Below, piece by piece: positions 1-6,145 of a stretch of DNA of 10,946 nt. The notes under the pieces were generated by a model. It was not told the DNA's origin, did not search any database, and saw only the letters and a program-made list of their open reading frames with translations. Position 1 is the stretch's first letter; each line of letters opens with the position of its first letter. The position numbers and the translations under genes were made by a program. Source of the stretch: an uncultured Bacteroidales bacterium (GTDB lineage: Bacteria > Bacteroidota > Bacteroidia > Bacteroidales > UBA932); NCBI GenBank assembly GCA_902488725.1, contig CABTXO010000028.1, positions 1 through 10,946 on the forward strand, in the 5' to 3' direction.

Positions 1-721
1 CGGAGAGCTTCTGTCCGTTCACTTCGAAGTCCGTGAACATCTTGCCTTCAGCGGTCTGCTTTCCCTTCTCGATGCGGCCTTTGATCGCCGCGACGGGATC
101 GAGGGAAAGGACCTCGGGAGCCAGCGTGGCGAGGATGGAATCCAGCTGGGCGACCGACAGGATGCTCTGGATCCGGTTCAGTGCCTTCGCCGAAATCACG
201 TTGTCCTTGTTGTCCCCGATCGTTTTCAGGAACAGCACCTTGGCATTCTTCTGATAGTCGGTGTACACCTTTTCGATCATGGAGTCGTCGGCACCGGCCT
301 TCTGGAGGGAATCCAACAAGGTGGAAACGGCATTGTCCATGTCCTTCTGGGCATTCTGGAAAGCCTTGCTCCGCTCGTTGATGGACAGTTCCGGGTACTT
401 CGAAACGAGGTCCGCATGGTTGTCGGCGGTAAAGTTGATCGTCAGCGGGGTGCCGTCGGGAACGAGCTCCACCGCCATGTTGTTCGCTTCAATCCGGGCA
501 TATTCCGTCTTGGTCGTAGGAAGTTCCGCCGTGAATTTCCCGTCCGTGACAGGAACTTTGAGGTCGATTTTCTGACCGGGAAGGGTCACATGCACCTCCG
601 CCGGAGCTTCACCGGCGAACACGCCGGAAATCTTGGTCGTTTCCGACACTTTCGGAGCGCAGGCCGCCACCGCTATCGCGGCGATGCCTATTACAAAAAG
701 TTTGTTTGTCTTCATGTTCAT
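1..721 (-). CDS. Lipoprotein with DUF4369-like N-terminus, start of a thioredoxin-like (TlpA/AhpC-TSA) protein; C-terminus outside window
   Basis: This gene is partial: 240 residues are visible and the reading frame runs off the left edge. The ATG at 721 is followed by a second in-frame ATG at 715; either could be the start, and neither has a Shine-Dalgarno sequence. The N-terminus is a lipoprotein signal: a short basic stretch (KTNK), a hydrophobic core and a lipobox VAAC with Cys21. No acidic surface-export signal follows the Cys, so a periplasm-facing lipoprotein is likely. Residues about 28-75 look like the beta-rich DUF4369 domain, and about 95-200 form a Lys/Asp/Ala-rich helical stretch. 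The visible end (GKMFTDFEVNGQKLS, residues 226-240) resembles the entry into an AhpC/TSA thioredoxin fold, where a WCxxC motif would be expected just outside the window. The family role is periplasmic thiol-disulfide exchange. The catalytic part is not visible, so function is inferred. It is divergent from the ior operon. Confidence 0.72.
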   Translation of the reverse strand, partial: MNMKTNKLFVIGIAAIAVAACAPKVSETTKISGVFAGEAPAEVHVTLPGQKIDLKVPVTDGKFTAELPTTKTEYARIEANNMAVELVPDGTPLTINFTADNHADLVSKYPELSINERSKAFQNAQKDMDNAVSTLLDSLQKAGADDSMIEKVYTDYQKNAKVLFLKTIGDNKDNVISAKALNRIQSILSVAQLDSILATLAPEVLSLDPVAAIKGRIEKGKQTAEGKMFTDFEVNGQKLS

Positions 722-748
722 CAATCTAATTACAATTCATTCTGTAGG

Positions 749-756
749 CAAAGTTA
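749..756 (-). promoter_or_regulatory. Candidate Bacteroidota -7 element for the lipoprotein gene
   Basis: Read on the minus strand the bases are TAACTTTG, a perfect match to the Bacteroidota consensus TAnnTTTG. The element lies about 28 bases upstream of the ATG at 721, leaving a leader of roughly 20-30 bases. No clear TTG-type -33 element is present at the expected 19-20 base spacing, so the call rests on the -7 match and the position. Confidence 0.45.
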
Positions 757-758
757 TG

Positions 759-775
759 AATATTTGCGAAATATT
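759..775. promoter_or_regulatory. Perfect 7-3-7 inverted repeat, candidate operator in the divergent promoter region
   Basis: AATATTT (759-765), GCG, then AAATATT (769-775) form an exact inverted repeat. It lies between the two outward-facing -7 candidates (749-756 and 779-786), so it covers the upstream promoter region in both directions. This geometry suits a dimeric regulator acting on both the lipoprotein gene and the ior operon. No regulator gene is present in the window, and AT-rich palindromes can arise by chance, so the operator role is inference. Confidence 0.35.
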
Positions 776-778
776 ATG

Positions 779-786
779 TAGCTTTG
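779..786 (+). promoter_or_regulatory. Candidate Bacteroidota -7 element for the ior operon
   Basis: The bases TAGCTTTG match TAnnTTTG exactly and lie about 41 bases upstream of the iorA ATG at 828, giving a leader of about 35 bases. The -33 region (around 755-760) has no convincing TTG. The region before the iorA start is A/T-rich with no Shine-Dalgarno sequence, as is usual in this phylum. Confidence 0.42.
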
Positions 787-827
787 AAAGCACGAAACGT
801 GTATACAACGAACAAAACAATTCATTG

Positions 828-2426
828 ATGACTGAAAAGAAACTGCTTTTGGGCGACGAAGCGGTTGCATTGGGGGCATTGCACGCCGGCCTTTCCGGTG
901 TCTACGCCTATCCGGGCACCCCGTCGACCGAAGTCACCGAATTCATTCAGGAGCATCCCCTGACCCGCGCCCACAAGATCCGCAGCCGATGGTGCACGAA
1001 CGAGAAGACCGCCATGGAGGCGGCGCTGGGGATGTCCTATTCCGGGAAAAGGGCTCTCGTGTGCATGAAACACGTCGGCCTGAACGTCTGCGCGGATGCC
1101 TTCGTCAATGCCGCGATCACCGGCGTGAACGGCGGACTGGTCGTGCTGGTGGCCGACGATCCTTCCATGCATTCATCCCAGAACGAGCAGGACTCCCGCT
1201 TCTACGGCAAATTCGCCATGATCCCCATTTTCGAGCCCTCCGATCAGCAGGAAGCCTACGACCTGATGGAAACGGCTTTCGACCGCTCGGAGGCTCTGAA
1301 GCTGCCCCTCCTGTTTCGGGTGGTGACCCGGCTGGCCCACTCCAGGGCCGCCGTGACCGTCCGGGAGACACCCCGCGAAGAGAATCCGCTGCGGCCGGAC
1401 GAAGGCCGGCATTGGGTGCTGCTGCCGGCGATCGCCAGAAAGCAGTACGAGGTGCTGCTGAGCAAGCAGGCCGAGCTGGAGAAAGCCGCGGAAGCGGCCG
1501 CCGTAACGGAGCAGGCGGACGGGAAAGGAATCGGGGTCATCGCCTGCGGGATCGCCTGGAACTATGTGAAGGAAGCGGCCCCGAAAGGTGTGTCACAACT
1601 GCTCAAAATCAACACTTATCCCCTGCCGCAGGAGCGGATACGGGCGCTTGCGGCCGCCAGTGACGGCATTCTGGTCGTCGAGGACGGGCAACCCTTCGCG
1701 GAGGAGCAGGTCAGGGGCATGCTGGGGGCGGGATATCCCGTCGAAGGCCGGCTGAGCGGCCGGCTGCCGCGCACCGGAGAGCTCAATCCGGACGTGGTGG
1801 CGGCCGCCCTCGGGGGAAGCCGTACGGCAGCTTTCGGAGCCGTCCCGGAAGTGGTGGGCAGGCCGCCGGCACTTTGCAAGGGCTGCGGCCACCGGGATGT
1901 GTTCCAAGCGCTGAACGAGGTGCTGGCCGACTATCCCCGGGCACGGGTCTTCGGAGACATCGGGTGCTACACCCTCGGGGTTCTGCCGCCGCTGCGGGCC
2001 ATCCACACCTGCGTGGACATGGGGGCGTCGATCACGATGGCCAAGGGGGCCGCAGACGCCGGCCAGTTCCCGTCCGTGGCCGTGATCGGAGATTCCACCT
2101 TCACGCATTCCGGGATGACCGGTCTGCTGGATGCCGTGAACGACCGGTCCAACATCACGGTCCTCCTGTCGGACAACCTGACGACCGCCATGACCGGCGG
2201 ACAGGATTCGGCCGGGACGAACCGGTTCGAAGCCATCTGCAAAGGTATCGGAGTGGAGCCGGAACACGTACGGGTGGTGGTTCCGCTGCCGAAGAACATG
2301 CCGGAGATCACCCGAATCATCCGGGAAGAACTCAACTACGACGGAGTGTCCGTCATCATCCCCCGGCGGGAATGCATGCAGACGCTGGGACGGAAACTTC
2401 GCAAACAAAAAGCCGAACAGCAATGA
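828..2426 (+). CDS. iorA: Indolepyruvate ferredoxin oxidoreductase, alpha subunit (short form without ferredoxin domain)
   Basis: IorA carries the thiamine diphosphate (TPP) site of the enzyme that interconverts aryl-pyruvates and aryl-acetyl-CoA, with ferredoxin as electron carrier; it acts in the cytoplasm with IorB. The N-terminal PYR-type domain has YPGTPSTE at 28-35 and the expected TPP-activating Glu at E59 (NEKTAMEAALG). The C-terminal PP-type domain has CKGCGH (C350, C353), DIGC (C380) and the TPP/metal motif GDST at 421-424 with downstream SDN. The ATG at 828 was chosen because the homologous sequence begins there (MTEKKLLLGDEA); the frame is open further upstream, but into promoter sequence. 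The protein is 532 residues, whereas many IorA proteins run to about 600 or more because they end in two 4Fe-4S ferredoxin motifs. Here the chain stops soon after C516 with a Lys-rich tail. The stop overlaps the iorB start by 4 bases. Confidence 0.93.
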   Translation: MTEKKLLLGDEAVALGALHAGLSGVYAYPGTPSTEVTEFIQEHPLTRAHKIRSRWCTNEKTAMEAALGMSYSGKRALVCMKHVGLNVCADAFVNAAITGVNGGLVVLVADDPSMHSSQNEQDSRFYGKFAMIPIFEPSDQQEAYDLMETAFDRSEALKLPLLFRVVTRLAHSRAAVTVRETPREENPLRPDEGRHWVLLPAIARKQYEVLLSKQAELEKAAEAAAVTEQADGKGIGVIACGIAWNYVKEAAPKGVSQLLKINTYPLPQERIRALAAASDGILVVEDGQPFAEEQVRGMLGAGYPVEGRLSGRLPRTGELNPDVVAAALGGSRTAAFGAVPEVVGRPPALCKGCGHRDVFQALNEVLADYPRARVFGDIGCYTLGVLPPLRAIHTCVDMGASITMAKGAADAGQFPSVAVIGDSTFTHSGMTGLLDAVNDRSNITVLLSDNLTTAMTGGQDSAGTNRFEAICKGIGVEPEHVRVVVPLPKNMPEITRIIREELNYDGVSVIIPRRECMQTLGRKLRKQKAEQQ

Positions 2427-3022
2427 AGAAAGACATCCTCCTCTCCGGCGTCGGCGGGCAGGGCATCCTGTCGATCGCGACCGTCATCGGCGAGGCCGCC
2501 ACGGCGGCCGGGCTGCATCTCAAACAGGCGGAAGTCCACGGGATGAGCCAGCGCGGCGGGGCCGTCCAGAGCGACCTGCGCCTTTCCGACGAAGCCATAT
2601 TCAGCGACCTGATCCCGCACGGGCAGGCCGATCTCATCCTCGCGATGGAGCCGATGGAAGCCCTCCGCTACGTGCCCTTCCTGCATCGGGACGGCTGGAT
2701 CGTGACTTCCTCGGAACCTTTCGTGAATATCCCCGACTACCCGGATCCCGCGGCATTGGAGCAGGCGCTGCAGGCATTTCCGCGGGTGGTGTCCGGCCGG
2801 ATCGAGGCAGTGGCCCGGGAGCACGGACTGCCCAAGAGCGCGAACATGGTGCTGCTGGGCATGGCGGCCGCCCGCATCGGCATCCTGACCCCGGAACAGC
2901 TGCGGGCCGCCATCGGGCGCACCTTCGCCCGCAAGGGAAGACACGTCGTGGAAGACAACCTGAAAGCCTTCGACCTGGGACGCGAGGCGCAAATGCAACA
3001 CGCAAAAGATTCGCAATCATGA
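2423..3022 (+). CDS. iorB: Indolepyruvate ferredoxin oxidoreductase, beta subunit
   Basis: This 199-residue protein is of normal length for IorB, the gamma-type (CoA-side) domain of 2-oxoacid:ferredoxin oxidoreductases. It begins with the glycine-rich nucleotide/CoA-type motif GVGGQGIL (residues 9-16) and contains the family signature EVHGMSQRGGAVQS at about residues 37-50. It contributes to the substrate/CoA pocket of the IorAB heteromer, which converts indolepyruvate, phenylpyruvate or hydroxyphenylpyruvate plus CoA to the aryl-acetyl-CoA and CO2, or runs in reverse with reduced ferredoxin. The ATG lies inside the iorA stop region (ATGA at 2423-2426), and its own stop overlaps the start of the aminotransferase gene in the same way. 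This predicts translational coupling and balanced subunit supply. There is no separate Shine-Dalgarno sequence. Confidence 0.93.
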   Translation: MKKDILLSGVGGQGILSIATVIGEAATAAGLHLKQAEVHGMSQRGGAVQSDLRLSDEAIFSDLIPHGQADLILAMEPMEALRYVPFLHRDGWIVTSSEPFVNIPDYPDPAALEQALQAFPRVVSGRIEAVAREHGLPKSANMVLLGMAAARIGILTPEQLRAAIGRTFARKGRHVVEDNLKAFDLGREAQMQHAKDSQS

Positions 3023-4335
3023 AGCTGTTCAGTGAACAATTGGTGGAGGAGGCCTGCCGGGAACGGCATGTGGCGGATCTTTCGTCCGCGACGATCGGAG
3101 AAGTGCTGCTGGTCGCCCAGTATCTCGAGAAGAAGACCGGGATTCCTTTCATCCGCATGGACCAGGGGTCTCCGGGATTGCCCGTAAACCCATTCGGGGT
3201 GGAAGCCGAGAAGGCGGCCCTGGACCGGGGGGTCGGCTCGCAGTATCCGGCCGCCTCCGGTGTCAAGGAACTCAAGGAGGCTGCGCACACCTTCGTGAAG
3301 GCCTTCCTCGACATCGAGGTGAACGCCCGGGGCTGTGTCCCGACGACCGGGTCCGTGGCGGGATCGTTCGGCGCGTTCATCGCCTGCACCCAGCGGATTC
3401 CCGGGAAGGACAAAGTGCTGTTCATCGATCCGGGGTTTCCCATCCAGAAGTCGCAGCTCCGCGTCCTGGGGATCCCATGGAAGGAATTCGACATCTATCC
3501 GTACCGGGGAGCGGGGCCGCTCCGACAGCAGCTCGAAGCGGAACTGAGCGGCGGCGACATCGCCGCCATCGTCTATTCAAACCCCAACAATCCTGCCTGG
3601 ATCTGTCTGGAAGAGGAAGAACTGCGGGTCATCGGAGAACTGGCCACGAAGTACGATGCCGTCGTGATGGAAGATCTGGCCTATTTCTGCATGGACTACC
3701 GCAAGGATCTGGGTCATCCGTACCAGCCGCCCTTCGTGCCGACGGTCGCGCGCTACACGGACAACTACCTCCTGCTGCTCTCCGCCTCGAAGATCTTCAG
3801 CTACGCCGGGCAGCGCATCGCCCTTGTCTGTATCAGCGACCGACTCTTCGACCGGCAGTTCCCCGCCCTGGCCGAGCGCTACAAGGACACCGGAGTCTTC
3901 GGGCCGACCTTCACCGCTTCGATCCTGTACATGATCACCAGCGGCTGCACCGCCTCGACCCAGTACGGCTATGCCGAAATGCTGCGACTCTCCTGCGAAG
4001 GCAGGATCAACTTCGTGGAGGACACGCGGGAATACGAGCGCCGCGCGGCCCGGATGAAAAAAATCTTCTGCGACAACGGCTTCCATGTTGTCTACGACCG
4101 CGACGTCAGCCAGGCTGTCGGAGACGGTTTTTTCTTTACGATCGGGTACGGCAGTCTCAGCGGCGGCCGCCTGCTGCAGGAACTGATGTACTACGGCGTG
4201 AGCAGCATCAACCTGTCCACCACCGGAAGCCGGCAGCAAGGCGTGCGGGCCTGCACCAGCCGGATGAAAGAAGAACTGTACCCCCTGCTGGAGGCGCGTA
4301 TGCAGGCCTTCCGCAAGGACCATCCCCTCGCCTGA
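3019..4335 (+). CDS. PLP-dependent aminotransferase, class I/II (fold type I), probably acting on aromatic amino acids
   Basis: The 438-residue product is a full-length fold-type I aminotransferase. Visible PLP-site residues are the SNPNNP turn at 187-192, the D219-x-A-Y222 pair (Asp to the pyridine nitrogen), the Schiff-base lysine K258 in SASKIFSYAGQR, and a late Arg in GVRACTSR (R410) suited to bind the substrate carboxylate. The start ATG overlaps the iorB stop by 4 bases. Substrate specificity cannot be read from the sequence. The operon, between the aryl-pyruvate oxidoreductase and an arylacetate-CoA ligase, strongly suggests interconversion of phenylalanine, tyrosine or tryptophan with their 2-oxoacids. 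The family includes alanine, aspartate and aromatic aminotransferases, so the aromatic assignment is inference from context. Confidence 0.88.
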   Translation: MKLFSEQLVEEACRERHVADLSSATIGEVLLVAQYLEKKTGIPFIRMDQGSPGLPVNPFGVEAEKAALDRGVGSQYPAASGVKELKEAAHTFVKAFLDIEVNARGCVPTTGSVAGSFGAFIACTQRIPGKDKVLFIDPGFPIQKSQLRVLGIPWKEFDIYPYRGAGPLRQQLEAELSGGDIAAIVYSNPNNPAWICLEEEELRVIGELATKYDAVVMEDLAYFCMDYRKDLGHPYQPPFVPTVARYTDNYLLLLSASKIFSYAGQRIALVCISDRLFDRQFPALAERYKDTGVFGPTFTASILYMITSGCTASTQYGYAEMLRLSCEGRINFVEDTREYERRAARMKKIFCDNGFHVVYDRDVSQAVGDGFFFTIGYGSLSGGRLLQELMYYGVSSINLSTTGSRQQGVRACTSRMKEELYPLLEARMQAFRKDHPLA

Positions 4336-4376
4336 CCGAACAACTTGGATCTTGAATATTGGAACGAACGTCGAAC

Positions 4377-5705
4377 ATGATTTGGAACGAAAATAAAGAA
4401 TGCATGCCCCGGGCGGACATGCGTGCCCTGCAAGGAAAGCGGCTGCACAAGATCGTGGAATATGTCTACCACAACGTTCCCTTCTACCGCAGGAAGCTGC
4501 AGGAGCGGGACATCCGGCCGGATGACATCCAGTCGATCGACGACCTTCCCCGCCTGCCCTTCACCACCAAGCAGGATCTCCGCGACAACTACCCCTTCGG
4601 GCTGCAAGCCGCCCCGCAAAGCGAAATCGTACGGATCCACGCCTCTTCCGGCACGACCGGAAACCCGACCATCGTCGGCTACACCCGGAAGGACATCGGC
4701 GTCTGGAGCGAATGCATGTCGCGCTGCCTGACCGCCTATGGCGTGACCCGGGACGACACCTTCTCCGTGGCCTACGGCTACGGCTTGTTCACCGGGGGAC
4801 TCGGCGCCCACTACGGGGTGGAAAACATCGGAGCGGCGGTGGTACCTGCCTCGACCGGCAACACGGAAAAGCATCTGCGCCTCATCCGGGACCTCGGGAT
4901 CACCGGCATCGCCTGCACCCCGAGTTATGCCCTGTACCTGGCCGAGACGATGGACCGGATCGGCATCACCCGGGATCAGATCAAACTGCGCATCGGAGCC
5001 TTCGGCGCGGAGCCCTGGACGGAAGACATGCGCCGGGAGATCGAAAGCAGGCTGGGGCTGAAGGCCTACAACCTGTACGGGCTCAGTGAAATCATGGGGC
5101 CGTGCGTAAGCTACGAATGTCCGAGCCAGCAGGGCTCCCACATCAACGAGGATCATTTCTATCCGGAGATCATCGATCCGGAGACGATGGAACCGCTTCC
5201 GGAAGGATCGGTCGGGGAACTCGTCCTGACCACCCTCACGAAAGAAGGCATGCCGGTCCTGCGCTACCGCACCCGGGATCTTACTTCCCTGGTCCCCGGA
5301 ATCTGTTCCTGCGGCAGGTCCTCCCGCCGGATGGGACCCATCCTGGGACGCACGGACGACATGCTCATCATCCGCGGGATCAACGTCTTCCCCTCCCAGG
5401 TGGAAAGCGTCGTGCTCGGCATGCGGGAATTCGCACCCCGGTACCTCCTCGTCGTGGACCGCGTCAACAACCTGGACACCCTGCAGGTGCAGGTGGAGTT
5501 GCGTCAGGACTATTTCGACGAGAATTTCGACACCATTGCGACGTTCCAGGGACTGGAGAAGCGTCTCGCAGAAAAACTCAAGAGCGTCCTCTCCATCAGT
5601 GCAAAGGTGCAGCTGAAGGTTCCCGGCACCCTCGACCGGAGCCTCGGCAAGGAGCAGCATGTACTCGACCACCGTAAACAATACCAATCATCCACAGAAC
5701 CATGA
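4377..5705 (+). CDS. paaK: Phenylacetate-CoA ligase family protein (arylacetate-CoA ligase, AMP-forming)
   Basis: This 442-residue adenylate-forming enzyme is close to the usual PaaK length. It is expected to make aryl-acetyl-CoA from an arylacetate, ATP and CoA. The N-terminal helical part has the PaaK-like YVYHNVPFYRRKL. Core motifs are the ATP-binding SSGTTGNP at 90-97, YGLSE at 234-238, YRTRD at 297-301, a CxCG just before the hinge, and the hinge GRTDD at 324-328. The C-terminal catalytic Lys is K425 in DRSLGKEQHVLDHR; this loop usually reads PRSEGKA, so the Pro and Glu are replaced while the Lys is kept. The ATG at 4377 is preferred over an in-frame TTG at 4359. The gene follows the aminotransferase after 41 bases, the only real gap in the operon, and overlaps the ACT gene by 4 bases. 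Phenylacetate, hydroxyphenylacetate and indoleacetate are all possible substrates. Confidence 0.9.
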   Translation: MIWNENKECMPRADMRALQGKRLHKIVEYVYHNVPFYRRKLQERDIRPDDIQSIDDLPRLPFTTKQDLRDNYPFGLQAAPQSEIVRIHASSGTTGNPTIVGYTRKDIGVWSECMSRCLTAYGVTRDDTFSVAYGYGLFTGGLGAHYGVENIGAAVVPASTGNTEKHLRLIRDLGITGIACTPSYALYLAETMDRIGITRDQIKLRIGAFGAEPWTEDMRREIESRLGLKAYNLYGLSEIMGPCVSYECPSQQGSHINEDHFYPEIIDPETMEPLPEGSVGELVLTTLTKEGMPVLRYRTRDLTSLVPGICSCGRSSRRMGPILGRTDDMLIIRGINVFPSQVESVVLGMREFAPRYLLVVDRVNNLDTLQVQVELRQDYFDENFDTIATFQGLEKRLAEKLKSVLSISAKVQLKVPGTLDRSLGKEQHVLDHRKQYQSSTEP

Positions 5706-6130
5706 CAATCACACAACTATCGGTTTTCCTGGAAAACAAGGCCGGCACCCTCATGGACATGCTCGACACCCTCAAGCTGGCCTCCATCCAGCTGATTGCC
5801 ATCACCATCGCCGACACGGTTGAATACGGGATCTGCCGCATCATCTGCGGGGAACCGGAAAGAGCCTACGAGGTGCTGAAGGCCGCCAATGTGGCCGTGA
5901 CCCGCTCGGAAGTCTTCGCCCTGGAAGTCGAGAACCGGCCGGGGGGAGCAGCCAAAGCCATCTCCACGATTTCAGACGAAGGGATCGGGATCTCCTACCT
6001 CTACAGTTTCATCGTCCGGGAACGCTGCCTGCTCGTCTTCCGGACCAACGATGCCGACCGGGCCCGGGATGTCATCGAGCGCAATCACTTGACTGCGATC
6101 GACAACGGGCGGCTCCTTGAATTCGCCTGA
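5702..6130 (+). CDS. Tandem ACT-domain protein, probable amino-acid sensor of the operon
   Basis: The 142-residue protein consists of two ACT domains and no catalytic domain. The first (about 4-70) starts with the typical SVFLENKAGTLMDML, and the second (about 72-142) with FALEVENRPGGAAKAIS. The LExxxG and VENRPGG turns are where ACT domains bind amino acids, usually at the interface of a dimer. Stand-alone ACT proteins of this type are often found beside paaK and ior genes in Bacteroidota. The ATG overlaps the paaK stop by 4 bases, so it is translationally coupled and likely made in proportion to the ligase. The probable role is to bind an aromatic amino acid and modulate PaaK, IorAB or the aminotransferase; the ligand and partner are inference. 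Only 15 bases separate its stop from the convergent gene, and no convincing intrinsic terminator hairpin is visible there. Confidence 0.88.
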   Translation: MTITQLSVFLENKAGTLMDMLDTLKLASIQLIAITIADTVEYGICRIICGEPERAYEVLKAANVAVTRSEVFALEVENRPGGAAKAISTISDEGIGISYLYSFIVRERCLLVFRTNDADRARDVIERNHLTAIDNGRLLEFA

Positions 6131-6145
6131 TCCGGCCGCGGCTGA

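Noticed and set aside
33..781. Small plus-strand frames over the lipoprotein gene
   Set aside because: They are shadows of the minus-strand gene, which has a clear signal peptide, lipobox and promoter.
633..827. Upstream extension of iorA to an ATG at 633
   Set aside because: It would run through the promoter region and the opposing lipoprotein gene; homologous sequence begins at the ATG at 828.
1593..2423. 276-codon minus-strand frame opposite iorA, and similar frames opposite iorB and the aminotransferase
   Set aside because: All are in register with clear sense genes and lack any domain signature.
828..2426. Acetolactate synthase or pyruvate decarboxylase type TPP enzyme
   Set aside because: The CKGCGH/DIGC/GDST motif order and the adjacent IorB with GVGGQG fit a 2-oxoacid:ferredoxin oxidoreductase instead.
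4359..4376. TTG start for paaK at 4359
   Set aside because: An ATG six codons later (4377) is preferred; the added residues show no family similarity and there is no ribosome binding site before the TTG.
4191..5687. 498-codon open frame on the minus strand opposite paaK
   Set aside because: It is a codon-register shadow of paaK, whose motifs are all intact; the translated product has no family features.
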